A stretch of 64,000 nt of DNA. Source: G025836975 sp040391135. GTDB lineage: Bacteria > Pseudomonadota > Gammaproteobacteria > Burkholderiales > Burkholderiaceae_B. A model generated the notes under the pieces. The model was not told the DNA's origin and searched no databases. It saw only the letters and a list, made by a program, of their open reading frames with translations. Positions 17,341 to 26,252 of the stretch are shown one piece after another; position 1 is the first letter of the stretch, and every line of letters starts with the position of its first letter. Both the position numbers and the translations under genes were made by a program. The stretch is taken from assembly GCA_040391135.1 (NCBI GenBank), contig JBEBYL010000006.1, positions 62,001 to 126,000 of the forward strand, in the 5' to 3' direction.

Positions 17341-18489
17341 GTGAAACCCCAGTCGCTGGACATGATCACTACGCTTATCGGTTTCGATACCGTGTCGCGC
17401 AATTCCAATCTCGAACTCATCCACCACGTCCGCGACTACCTGGCCGGTCATGGCGTTGAAAGCCACCTGGTGTCCAACAAAGAACAAACCAAGGCCAATC
17501 TGTTTGCCACCGTGGGCCCCAATGTGGAAGGCGGCATCGTTCTTTCGGGGCACACCGACGTGGTCCCCGTCGATGGCCAGCCCTGGGACACCGACCCCTT
17601 CACCGTCGTGCAAAAAGACGGCCGGCTGTACGGCCGGGGCACCTGCGACATGAAATCCTTTTCCGCCATCGCGCTGGCGATGGTGCCGGACCTGATTAAA
17701 AAAGGCCTGAAGCGCCCGATCCATTTCGCGCTCAGCTACGACGAGGAAATCGGCTGTTTCGGCGCGCCATCCATGATAGACAGGCTGCTTACCGACATTG
17801 CCAAGCCCAGCGCGGTCATCGTCGGCGAGCCCACCAGCATGCGGCCCATCGTGGCTCACAAGGGCATAGCCGCCCTGCGCACCACCGTCATCGGCCACGA
17901 GGCGCATTCCAGCCAGGTTCAGCGCGGCGTCAGCGCCGTCATGACGGCGGCCAAGCTTATTGCCTTCATCGACGGCATGATGGCCGAGAACAAGGCGGGC
18001 ACCGATCCGGCGTGCCGTTTCGAGCCGCCCTACACCACCTTGCACGTGGGCGTGGTGCATGGAGGCACCGCCTTGAACATCATTTCGCGCGAATGCACAT
18101 TCACATGGGATATCCGCTGCCTGCCGGGCGACGACTGGCGCCCCTACCTGGAGCGCTTCCAGGCGTACGCCGACAGCCTGCTGCCCGCCATGCGGGCCAT
18201 TGCCCCAGCCGCGTCGATCAGCACTGAAATCCTGGCCGACGCGCCACCGCTGCAAGATCGCGGCGGCGTCGCACAGGACCTGGTATTCGGGCTTTGCGGC
18301 CATACGCATGGCGACGTCGTGCCGTATGCCGCCGAAGCCGGCCAGTTTCAGGAGCGAGGGTTTTCCGTAGTGCTTTGCGGGCCCGGTTCCATTGACCAGG
18401 CGCACCAGCCGAACGAATATATCGATGTATCGCAAGTGACCGACTGCGAACATTTCCTTGAAAAACTGACGGATCAGCTGGCAAGCTGA
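17341..18489 (+). CDS. argE: Acetylornithine deacetylase-like M20 peptidase
   Basis: About 382 residues with the M20 dizinc hydrolase pattern: VLSGHTDVVPVDGQPW, the GRGTCDMKSF metal/aspartate motif, SYDEEIGC with the catalytic Glu and ligand Glu, and VGEPTSMRP followed by the dimerisation domain and a late His ligand near DQAHQPNEYI. It most resembles ArgE, which deacetylates N2-acetylornithine. Position beside a dipeptide-type ABC importer leaves open a role in cleaving an imported N-acyl amino acid or peptide. The start is GTG 17341 with GGAG ten bases upstream; ATG 17362 is possible. It is divergent from the Fur-controlled operon. Confidence 0.85.
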   Translation: MKPQSLDMITTLIGFDTVSRNSNLELIHHVRDYLAGHGVESHLVSNKEQTKANLFATVGPNVEGGIVLSGHTDVVPVDGQPWDTDPFTVVQKDGRLYGRGTCDMKSFSAIALAMVPDLIKKGLKRPIHFALSYDEEIGCFGAPSMIDRLLTDIAKPSAVIVGEPTSMRPIVAHKGIAALRTTVIGHEAHSSQVQRGVSAVMTAAKLIAFIDGMMAENKAGTDPACRFEPPYTTLHVGVVHGGTALNIISRECTFTWDIRCLPGDDWRPYLERFQAYADSLLPAMRAIAPAASISTEILADAPPLQDRGGVAQDLVFGLCGHTHGDVVPYAAEAGQFQERGFSVVLCGPGSIDQAHQPNEYIDVSQVTDCEHFLEKLTDQLAS

Positions 18490-18583
18490 TCCGTCCGGTC
18501 CCCGAGGCCGCCGCAGCGGCCTTCAACTTGCCACTGCAACATACGTGTCCAAACAGTAAATCATCAAGGGCAGGAGACAAAGA

Positions 18584-20188
18584 ATGAAGCTATCAAAACT
18601 TATCAAGCACACCGCTATTGCCGCCACGCTGGCGCTTAGCGTAGGCCTTAGCCAATCGGTCGACGCCAAGACACTGCGCTGGGCCTACCAGGGCGATATG
18701 ATGTCGCTGGACCCCATGTCGCTGAACGAGACCTTTACCCTGGGCTTCCAGGGCTGGTTCTATGAAACCCTGGCCGCCTACGACAAGGATCTGAAACTGG
18801 TCCCGCAATTGGCCGAAAAATGGGAAAACCCCGAACCCACCAAATGGATCTTCCATTTGCGCAAGGGCGTGAAGTTCCATGACGGCAGCCCGTTCACGGC
18901 CGATGATGTCATTTTTTCATGGAAACGCAGCCTGACCCAGGGCTCCGACATGAAAGGCTACGGCGCGAAAGCCGCCGATATCAAGAAAATCGATGACCAC
19001 ACGGTCGAGGTCACCACGCCCACCCCTAATCCGATTTTGCCTCGCGACTGGACTTTCCTGTACATCATGAGCAAATCCTGGGCCGAAAAAAACAAGACCA
19101 CCGAGGCCACCAACGTAAAGGGCGGCGAAAGCAATTACGCCAACCTGCACGAGAACGGCACCGGACCCTTCATGATCGTGGACCGGCAGCCCGACGTCAA
19201 AACCACGCTCAAGCGCTTCGACGACTATTGGAACAAGAACATTCCCACCAACGTCACCGACATCACCTTCCAGCCGATCTCGCAGGAGTCCACCCGCGTG
19301 GCCGCATTGATCTCCGGCGAGATGGATCTGGTCATGCCGGTACCCGTGCAAGATTGGCCGCGCCTTGAAAGCGAGCCCAATGTCCAGGTCTTGAACGAAC
19401 CCGAAGCCCGCGCCATATTCATCGGCATGGACCAGCACCGCGACGAGCTGCTGTTTTCCAACATAAAAGGCAAGAATCCGTTCAAGGACAAGCGCGTCCG
19501 CCAGGCCGTGGACCTTACCGTCGATACCAAGATCATCAACCAGAAGATCATGCGCGGCGCGGCCAAGCCGCTGGGCACGCTCATCGCCGACAAGATCAAC
19601 GGCTACGATGAATCCTTCGGCGCGCCGTATAAGACCGATATCGAAAAAGCCAAGAAGCTGATGGCCGACGCCGGCTATCCCGACGGCTTCACCGTCCAGC
19701 TGGACTGCCCGAACGACCGCTATGTCAACGATGAAAAAGTCTGCCAGGCGGTGGCCAGCATGCTGGCGCGCATAGGCATCAAGATCGACCTTCTGGCGCA
19801 GACCAAGTCCAAGTACTTCGCCAAGGTCCTGCTGCAGGCCGGCAACAACACCAGCATGTACCTGCTGGGCTGGACCCCCAGCTCCATCGATGCGGCCAAT
19901 TCGCTGACCAACCTGGTGGCCTGCCGCGACGCCAAGACAGCGGCCGGGCAGTTCAATCTGGGCGGGTATTGCAACAAGGAAATCGACGCGCTGATCGCCA
20001 AGGTCGACGTCGAGACCGACCAGGCCAAGCGAAACGCCATGATCAAAGAGGCATTCACCATGCTTCACAACGATTACGGCTACCTGCCCCTGCATCAGCA
20101 GCCCATGTCGTGGGGCGTGCGCAAGGGCATCAAAGTGGCTCAGCGGGCCGACGACGTGCTGGACATCCGCAATGTGGTCATGCCGTAA
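18584..20188 (+). CDS. Dipeptide/oligopeptide-type ABC transporter, periplasmic binding protein (DppA-like)
   Basis: 534 residues: a Sec signal peptide of about 28 residues (ending VDA) and then a family-5 solute-binding protein starting KTLRWAYQGDMMSLDPM. Family features include WIFHLRKGVKFHDGSPFTADDV near residue 85 in two blocks, DKRVRQAVDL and YLPLHQQPMSWGV near the end. The ATG has AGGAG upstream. It is the first gene of a four-gene operon with two permeases and a fused ATPase. Substrates of this family are peptides, opines, nickel or glutathione; the actual one is unknown. Confidence 0.93.
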   Translation: MKLSKLIKHTAIAATLALSVGLSQSVDAKTLRWAYQGDMMSLDPMSLNETFTLGFQGWFYETLAAYDKDLKLVPQLAEKWENPEPTKWIFHLRKGVKFHDGSPFTADDVIFSWKRSLTQGSDMKGYGAKAADIKKIDDHTVEVTTPTPNPILPRDWTFLYIMSKSWAEKNKTTEATNVKGGESNYANLHENGTGPFMIVDRQPDVKTTLKRFDDYWNKNIPTNVTDITFQPISQESTRVAALISGEMDLVMPVPVQDWPRLESEPNVQVLNEPEARAIFIGMDQHRDELLFSNIKGKNPFKDKRVRQAVDLTVDTKIINQKIMRGAAKPLGTLIADKINGYDESFGAPYKTDIEKAKKLMADAGYPDGFTVQLDCPNDRYVNDEKVCQAVASMLARIGIKIDLLAQTKSKYFAKVLLQAGNNTSMYLLGWTPSSIDAANSLTNLVACRDAKTAAGQFNLGGYCNKEIDALIAKVDVETDQAKRNAMIKEAFTMLHNDYGYLPLHQQPMSWGVRKGIKVAQRADDVLDIRNVVMP

Positions 20189-20194
20189 GCGCAG

Positions 20195-21166
20195 ATGCTG
20201 AACTTCATTGCACGGCGGGTATTCCAGTCCATCTTCGTGATGCTCGCCGTAGGGTTCATCGCGTTTGCGATGTTCCGCTACGTGGGGGATCCGATCAACA
20301 ACATGGTCGGGCAAGACACCACGCTGGAGCAGCGCGCCGAGATGCGCAAGCAACTGGGCCTGGACGATCCCTTCCTGGTCCAGTATTTTCGCTTCATCGG
20401 CAATGCGGCCCAGGGCGATTTCGGCATGTCCTACCGCCAGCGCCGGCCGGTCAGCGAACTCATCGAAAGCCGCATGCCGGCCACACTGGAATTATCCTTC
20501 GCATCGGCCGTGATTGCGCTGTTCCTTGGCATACCCATGGGCATCTACACCGCCCTGCGGCGCGACGGGGTGCTGTCGCGCAGCTTCATGACCCTGTCGC
20601 TGATCGGCATATCCCTGCCGACCTTCCTGATCGGCATACTCATGATCCTGTTTTTCGGCGTCATGCTGCGCTGGCTGCCCAGCTTCGGCCGGGGCGAGGT
20701 CGTGCAGCTGGGATGGTGGTCGACAGGCTTCCTGACCAAAAGCGGCTGGCAATCCCTGATCATGCCGGCCTTTACGCTGGCGCTGTTCCAGATGACGCTG
20801 ATCATGCGGCTGGTGCGCGCCGAAATGCTTGAAGTGCTGCAAACGGATTTCATCAAGTTCGCCCGGGCCCGCGGCCTGCCCGAGCGCATGATCAATTTCC
20901 GGCACGCCCTGAAGAACACCTTGGTGCCGGTCATCACCATTACCGGCCTGCAACTGGGTTCCATCATTGCGTTCTCCATCATCACCGAAACGGTCTTCCA
21001 GTGGCCGGGAATGGGCTTGCTGTTCATCCAGTCCATCGGCGCCGTCGATATCCCGGTGATGGCGGCCTACCTGTTGCTGATCGCTTTCTTTTTCGTGATC
21101 ATCAATCTCATCGTCGACCTGCTGTACTTCGCCGTCGACCCGCGCCTGCGCGTGCAAAAAAGCTAG
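20195..21166 (+). CDS. DppB-type ABC transporter permease
   Basis: 323 residues with about six membrane segments and the DppB-like N-terminus MLNFIARRVFQSIFVMLAVGF. The inner-membrane loop carrying the EAA motif is visible as DFIKFARARGLPERMINFRHALKN. It starts six bases after the binding-protein stop and is followed six bases later by the second permease, so the three are one transcript. It forms the translocation channel with the DppC-type partner. Confidence 0.93.
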   Translation: MLNFIARRVFQSIFVMLAVGFIAFAMFRYVGDPINNMVGQDTTLEQRAEMRKQLGLDDPFLVQYFRFIGNAAQGDFGMSYRQRRPVSELIESRMPATLELSFASAVIALFLGIPMGIYTALRRDGVLSRSFMTLSLIGISLPTFLIGILMILFFGVMLRWLPSFGRGEVVQLGWWSTGFLTKSGWQSLIMPAFTLALFQMTLIMRLVRAEMLEVLQTDFIKFARARGLPERMINFRHALKNTLVPVITITGLQLGSIIAFSIITETVFQWPGMGLLFIQSIGAVDIPVMAAYLLLIAFFFVIINLIVDLLYFAVDPRLRVQKS

Positions 21167-21172
21167 AGGCCC

Positions 21173-22096
21173 ATGGAAATGACCCAGAACGCCTTGTCCC
21201 GCGCCTATAACAGCGACATCTTCTACAGCTTCAGCCATTCGCCCACAGCGATCATCTCGGCGATCGTCGCGCTGCTGATCGGCCTGGGCGCGCTGTTCGC
21301 GCCGCTGGTCTCGCCCCATAATCCCTTCGACCTGGCCACCCTGAATCTGCTGGATGCCAATATTCCGCCTGTCTGGTCCTCCAGCGGGGACCCACGGTTT
21401 CTCCTGGGCACCGACGATCAAGGGCGCGACATGCTGTCCGCCATCCTGTATGGCTCGCGCATCTCCTTGCTGGTGGGCCTGGCTTCCGTGCTGTTCTCGC
21501 TGGTGGTCGGCGTCTCGCTGGGCCTGATCAGCGGCTATGCCGGCGGCCGGGTCGACAGCGTCATCATGCGCATCGCCGATGTCCAGCTTTCGTTTCCCGC
21601 CATACTCATCGCGCTGCTGATCGATGGCATTGCGCGCGGCTTGCTGCCGCGCGATTCGCACGACAGCCTTTCCCTGTATGTGCTGATCTTCGCCATCGGC
21701 ATCTCGGGCTGGGTCCAGTATGCCCGGACGGTGCGCGGCGCCACCATGGTCGAGCGCAACAAGGAATACGTCCAGGCCGCGCGCCTGATCGGCATGCGGC
21801 CGTTCACCATCCTGCGACGGCACATCCTGCCCAACGTGCTGGGCCCCGTGCTGGTCATCGCCACCATACACCTGGCCGTGGCCATCATTACCGAAGCCAC
21901 CCTGTCATTCCTGGGCGTCGGCATTCCGCCGACCACGCCATCGCTGGGCACCCTGATACGCATCGGAAACAGCTATCTATTCTCGGGCGACTGGTGGATA
22001 TCCATCTTCCCGGGCATTGCGCTGGTGCTGCTTGCCCTATCGGTCAATTTGCTGGGCGATTGGCTGCGCGACGCGCTCAATCCCAAGCTTCGCTGA
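21173..22096 (+). CDS. DppC-type ABC transporter permease
   Basis: 307 residues with the OppC-type N-terminal segment, the LGTDDQGRDMLSAILYGSRISL motif near residue 75 (two blocks, LGTDDQGRD and GSRISL) and the EAA loop EYVQAARLIGMRPFTILRRH. Six membrane segments are expected. It lies between the DppB-type permease and the fused ATPase with very short spacers. It is a component of the inner-membrane channel of the same importer. Confidence 0.93.
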   Translation: MEMTQNALSRAYNSDIFYSFSHSPTAIISAIVALLIGLGALFAPLVSPHNPFDLATLNLLDANIPPVWSSSGDPRFLLGTDDQGRDMLSAILYGSRISLLVGLASVLFSLVVGVSLGLISGYAGGRVDSVIMRIADVQLSFPAILIALLIDGIARGLLPRDSHDSLSLYVLIFAIGISGWVQYARTVRGATMVERNKEYVQAARLIGMRPFTILRRHILPNVLGPVLVIATIHLAVAIITEATLSFLGVGIPPTTPSLGTLIRIGNSYLFSGDWWISIFPGIALVLLALSVNLLGDWLRDALNPKLR

Positions 22097-22105
22097 GTCA
22101 CACGC

Positions 22106-23860
22106 ATGGCATTATTGGATATCGAAAACCTGCACATCGAATTTCCCAGCCGGCACGGCAACGTGGTGGCCATCCAGGACGTCAGCCTGTCGCTGGAAAA
22201 GGGCGAAATCCTGGGCGTGGTCGGAGAATCCGGCGCAGGCAAATCCACCATAGGCAATGCCGTCATCGGGCTGCTCGAGCCTCCTGGAAAAATGACCGGG
22301 GGCACGGTGCTGCTGAACGGGGATCGCATCGACCAGCTACCGCCGCACGCCTTTCGCAAAGTCCGCGGACGGCGCATCGGCATGATCTTCCAGGACCCGC
22401 TGACCTCGCTGGACCCTTTGCAGACCGTGGGCGACCAGTTGACGGAAAGCATGCAGGTACACCTGCGCATCAATCACCAACAGGCTCGCAAGCGCGCGGT
22501 GGAACTGCTGAACAGCGTGGGCATCGAGCAAGCCGAATTGCGCCTGGAACAATACCCCCATCAGTTCTCGGGGGGCATGCGCCAGCGGGTCGTGATTGCC
22601 CTGGCCTTATGCTGCGAGCCCGAGGTCATCATTGCCGATGAGCCCACCACGGCGCTGGATGTCTCGATCCAGGCCCAGATCCTGGATTTGCTGCGTGCCT
22701 TGTGCAAGGAAAAACAGGTCGGCATGATTATCATCACCCACGACATGGGGGTCATTGCCGAGATCACCGACCGGGTAGCGGTGCTGTATCGAGGCAAGCT
22801 GGTGGAGGAAGGGCCGACACGCCAGGTGCTGGGCAACCCCCAGCATCTGTACACAAAAAGCCTTATCTCGGCCGTGCCGCGGTCCGATATCAAGCTGCGG
22901 CGCTTCCCCATGGTCACGTATATTGAAGGCGTCCAGGAAAACATCCAGAAAGACAACCTGACGACCGCAACGCGCTGGATGGGCCAGCAACGCAACTTCG
23001 GGGGCAAGTCGGACAAGCCGTTGGTTCAGGTCTCCAAGCTTGGCATGCGCTTCATCCTTCGGAATTCATTCTTCAAGAAAAATCGCATCACACTCGATGC
23101 CGTCAAGGACGTCAGCTTTTCCATCAAGGAAGGCGAGGTATTCGGCCTGGTCGGCGAATCCGGTTCAGGCAAGTCCACCATCGCCCGGCTGATTGCCGGC
23201 CTGTACCAGACCAGCTACGGATCCGTGCATTTCAACAACGTCAACGTCACGCAACTTGACGACAAGAAAATGCTGAACTCGTTCCGGCGCCAGATACAGA
23301 TGGTTTTCCAGGATCCGTTTTCGTCGCTGAACCCTCGAATGCGCATTCTGGATATCGTTGCTGAACCCATACGCTTCCATAAACTGGCCAGCACCGAGGC
23401 GCTGACCCGCAAGATCGTCAGCGGCCTGCTCGATTATGTGGGCCTGGGCGACCAGGCGCTGATGCGCTTTCCGCACGAGTTCTCCGGCGGACAGCGCCAG
23501 CGCATCTGTATCGCGCGCGCCCTGGCGACGCGGCCGCGTTTCCTTATTTGCGACGAGCCCACCTCGGCGCTGGACGTATCGATACAGGCGCAAATCCTCA
23601 ACCTGCTGAAAGATCTGCAAGAAAGCCTGGGATTGACCATTCTGTTCATCAGCCACGATCTGCCTGTCATCCGGCAGATGTGCGACCGCGTCGGCGTGAT
23701 GCGCCATGGCGAGCTGCTGGAAGTCGCCGAGACCGAAACCTTGTTCTCCGACCCTCGGCACGACTATACGAAACACTTGCTTTCATTGATGCCGGGCCTG
23801 GATTTTCTGTCGCGCGAAGGCCTGGATGTCGAAGAGGCACCCGCGGCGCAAGCCATGTAA
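22106..23860 (+). CDS. Fused DppD-DppF ABC transporter ATPase
   Basis: 584 residues with two complete nucleotide-binding domains. The first has GVVGESGAGKST near residue 37 and the signature QFSGGMRQR; the second has GLVGESGSGKST near residue 350 and EFSGGQRQR. Both carry Walker B and H-loop segments (IIADEPTTALD, IITHD; LICDEPTSALD, LFISHD). The single-chain form replaces the usual separate DppD and DppF proteins and is common in proteobacteria. It completes the four-gene importer begun at 18584. Confidence 0.94.
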   Translation: MALLDIENLHIEFPSRHGNVVAIQDVSLSLEKGEILGVVGESGAGKSTIGNAVIGLLEPPGKMTGGTVLLNGDRIDQLPPHAFRKVRGRRIGMIFQDPLTSLDPLQTVGDQLTESMQVHLRINHQQARKRAVELLNSVGIEQAELRLEQYPHQFSGGMRQRVVIALALCCEPEVIIADEPTTALDVSIQAQILDLLRALCKEKQVGMIIITHDMGVIAEITDRVAVLYRGKLVEEGPTRQVLGNPQHLYTKSLISAVPRSDIKLRRFPMVTYIEGVQENIQKDNLTTATRWMGQQRNFGGKSDKPLVQVSKLGMRFILRNSFFKKNRITLDAVKDVSFSIKEGEVFGLVGESGSGKSTIARLIAGLYQTSYGSVHFNNVNVTQLDDKKMLNSFRRQIQMVFQDPFSSLNPRMRILDIVAEPIRFHKLASTEALTRKIVSGLLDYVGLGDQALMRFPHEFSGGQRQRICIARALATRPRFLICDEPTSALDVSIQAQILNLLKDLQESLGLTILFISHDLPVIRQMCDRVGVMRHGELLEVAETETLFSDPRHDYTKHLLSLMPGLDFLSREGLDVEEAPAAQAM

Positions 23861-24007
23861 TCCACGCCTTCTTCACAATTATTTAACGTCTGGATACCAA
23901 AATAGATCTGCCGCGCTGGACTCGGAATCCCGCCGTCTCTATGATAAGCGGCAGGCAGTAGCCTCACTGTCCAACCCTGTTCTCCACTTTCAAGAAAAAG
24001 GACCGCC

Positions 24008-24256
24008 ATGGGTATTATCAGCATGATCATCGTTGGCTTCATCGTCGGCTTGCTTGCCCGGGCCATTATGCCGGGCGATCAGAAGCTGGGCATTATCCTG
24101 ACCATCATCCTGGGTATTATCGGTTCGGTCGTCGCTGGCTATCTGGGCGGTGCCCTGGGTTTCTACCAGCCCGGCGAAGGCGCCGGATGGATAGGCTCGA
24201 TTATCGGCGCCATCATTGTCCTGTTCATATATGGCCTGATCGCCAAAAAGAGCTGA
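24008..24256 (+). CDS. GlsB/YeaQ/YmgE family small membrane protein
   Basis: 82 residues with three hydrophobic helices rich in Gly and Ile: MGIISMIIVGFIVGLLARAI, LGIILTIILGIIGSVVAGYLG and WIGSIIGAIIVLFIYGLI. The PGxQxxG-type motif between helix 1 and 2 (MPGDQKLG) is the family mark. Members are labelled transglycosylase-associated proteins, but their function is unknown; several respond to stress. AAGGA lies six bases before the ATG. A strong intrinsic terminator follows, so it is probably a single-gene unit. Confidence 0.9.
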   Translation: MGIISMIIVGFIVGLLARAIMPGDQKLGIILTIILGIIGSVVAGYLGGALGFYQPGEGAGWIGSIIGAIIVLFIYGLIAKKS

Positions 24257-24299
24257 AGGAGCCTCCCCGTCCCTACCCGGGACAACGCTCCATCATTCA

Positions 24300-24333
24300 G
24301 GCGCCCGGCGGCTTCCGGGCGCCTTTTATTTTT
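24300..24333 (+). terminator. Intrinsic terminator after the YeaQ-like gene
   Basis: Perfect 9-bp stem GGCGCCCGG (24300-24308) / CCGGGCGCC (24315-24323), a 6-base loop and the T-rich tail TTTTATTTTT. It is about 45 bases after the stop codon. Confidence 0.9.
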
Positions 24334-24424
24334 AACGCAAGGCGAGCCGTCCGGGCGTCGGCACCGTAAATTGGCCGCGACCGATACAATAGGGCATATA
24401 GGCCAGTCGCCGCCTGGAGGCATC

Positions 24425-24793
24425 ATGAACGACACCCGCTACCTGAACGCTTATTCGGCAAGCCGCTTCTGGAAGAAGCTGGGCCCCCGCGCCCAATCCA
24501 TCGGTCGCGGCGCGCTCGAAAAGGCGCTGTATCTGTACTATGCCGTGCAAAACGAAAATACGCCGAAATGGGCCAAGCGCGTCATCTACGGTGCGCTGGG
24601 CTATTTCATTTTTCCGCTGGACGCCATTCCCGATCTCGCACCCCTCATAGGCTACACCGACGACCTAAGCGTCATGACCGCCGCACTGGCGACCGTAGCC
24701 TTCTACATTACGCCTGAAGTCAAGGCGCAGGCACGGCAAAAGCTCAGTGCCTGGTTCGACGACCCTGCTGCCCGCGCTTATACGGATGCCTGA
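24425..24793 (+). CDS. YkvA-family (DUF1232) membrane protein
   Basis: 122 residues from ATG 24425, with GGAGG five bases upstream. The DUF1232 core is visible: KRVIYGALGYFIFPLDAIPDLAPLIGYTDDLSVM in two blocks (VIYGALGYFIFPLDAIPDL, GYTDDLSV). YkvA proteins are small inner-membrane proteins of unknown function. The start of the DUF2868 gene overlaps its last eight bases, so the two are likely co-translated. It is the first of three tightly joined genes. Confidence 0.88.
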   Translation: MNDTRYLNAYSASRFWKKLGPRAQSIGRGALEKALYLYYAVQNENTPKWAKRVIYGALGYFIFPLDAIPDLAPLIGYTDDLSVMTAALATVAFYITPEVKAQARQKLSAWFDDPAARAYTDA

Positions 24794-26252
24794 GGCGCGC
24801 GCACTCCACAAAGCGCGAACACCTTCCTTGCGCGCCTACTGGATCGCGGAAACCCTGCGGCTGCGTGAAGCGCTATGGGGACCGCTGGAAGACGCCATGG
24901 AAGTCAGGCGCGCCCGCAGCGAAGGAACGGATTTCGAGCAGCGCGTGCTGGTGCGCGCCGGTTATCTGGCGCAGCGCGAAAAACTGGATCAGCTGGTTCA
25001 GCAGTGGATGCACGGCGCGCGCCTGGCCCTGACCGGCTTGTGCCTGGCCGCCTTGCTGGCTGGCGCCGGCGCGGCACTGGGCGCACTGGGCGATGGCAGC
25101 CGGCCGGTGAATCTATTGCTGGCGCTGGTGGCCCTGCTGGGCCTGAACTCCCTATCCTTTCTGTTCTGGCTGCTGAGCTTTGCGGCAAGAACACCCGCCA
25201 GCGGCACCTGGCTGGGGGAATGCTGGCTGTGGCTGACGCGCAAGCTGGCCCGCGGCCCCGACGCCGCCCTGCTGCCCCGGGCCCTGATGGAGATGCTGAG
25301 CCGCGGCAACGCCCTGCGGTGGCTGCTCGGAGCGGTCAGCCACGCCCTTTGGTCGATTGCCCTGGGCAGCCTGCTGCTGACCCTGCTGGGCGTCTTGTCG
25401 GCACGCCGCTACAGCTTCAACTGGGAGACCACGCTGCTTTCGCCCGACGCATTCGTCGCGATGACCACCGCGCTGGGCTGGCTGCCGGCGCGGTTGGGGT
25501 TCGCCATGCCGCCCGAGGCCATCATACGTGCCAGCGACGGACTGCAGCAGCTGCCGGGATCGGCCCAGGCCCTGTGGTCGAGCTGGCTGATCGCCTGCGT
25601 CGTGGTGTACGGGCTGCTGCCTCGCGTGGCCTGCCTGGTCCTTAGCCTGCTGGTCACGAAGGCCAGGCTGGACGCCATCAGGCTGGACCCGGGCCTGCCC
25701 GGCTATGCCGAGCTGCGCGACCGCCTTTCGCCCGCCAGCGAGAATGCCGGCATCGACTCGCCTCAAACACCACCCTTTCAGGCGCACATTCGCCAGGCGG
25801 AGCACAGCTACCCGCTCACGGGCCAACCGCTGCTGGTGGGCATCGAGCTTCCTCCCGACCAGCCATGGCCTCCCACGGACCTGCCCGGCACTGTGGCCGA
25901 CCTGGGGATCGTGGACAGCCGCTCGCAGCGCAAGAAATTGCTGGACGAACTCCAGGCGCGGCCTCCGCAAAGAATGCTGATGGCCTGCGATGCCCAGCAG
26001 ACGCCGGATCGGGGCGTGGTCGCCCTCCTGGCCGATCTGGCCGGGCTGGCGGGTCGCGGCCATGTGGCGCTGCTGGGCTTGGCCCCACTCGCCGCAATGC
26101 CCGGGACACGCGCCTCGATCTGGCAGGACAAGCTGCTGGCGGCCGGCTTCACGCCCGAGCAAATCCATACGGAGCTGGCCGCCGCGCTGGATTGGTTGGC
26201 CGGCACGCCGGCCGGGGGCGACGCGACAAGGAATACACATGCCGGATCATGA
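24786..26252 (+). CDS. DUF2868 domain membrane protein
   Basis: 488 residues from ATG 24786. A charged N-terminal helix region of about 75 residues (TLRLREALWGPLEDAMEVRR) is followed by hydrophobic segments near 80-105, 110-135, 185-210 and 260-290, and a soluble C-terminal domain of about 180 residues starting at KARLDAIRLDPGLPGYAEL. This matches DUF2868, always seen beside a DUF3482 GTPase gene, as here. The start overlaps the preceding gene by 8 bp and the end overlaps the GTPase gene by 14 bp. The function is unknown; the pair may form a membrane-bound GTPase system. Confidence 0.82.
   Translation: MPEARALHKARTPSLRAYWIAETLRLREALWGPLEDAMEVRRARSEGTDFEQRVLVRAGYLAQREKLDQLVQQWMHGARLALTGLCLAALLAGAGAALGALGDGSRPVNLLLALVALLGLNSLSFLFWLLSFAARTPASGTWLGECWLWLTRKLARGPDAALLPRALMEMLSRGNALRWLLGAVSHALWSIALGSLLLTLLGVLSARRYSFNWETTLLSPDAFVAMTTALGWLPARLGFAMPPEAIIRASDGLQQLPGSAQALWSSWLIACVVVYGLLPRVACLVLSLLVTKARLDAIRLDPGLPGYAELRDRLSPASENAGIDSPQTPPFQAHIRQAEHSYPLTGQPLLVGIELPPDQPWPPTDLPGTVADLGIVDSRSQRKKLLDELQARPPQRMLMACDAQQTPDRGVVALLADLAGLAGRGHVALLGLAPLAAMPGTRASIWQDKLLAAGFTPEQIHTELAAALDWLAGTPAGGDATRNTHAGS

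Noticed and set aside
18505..18522. AGGCCGC/GCGGCCT hairpin after the ArgE-like gene
   Set aside because: Only a 7-bp stem without a T-run; too weak to call a terminator.
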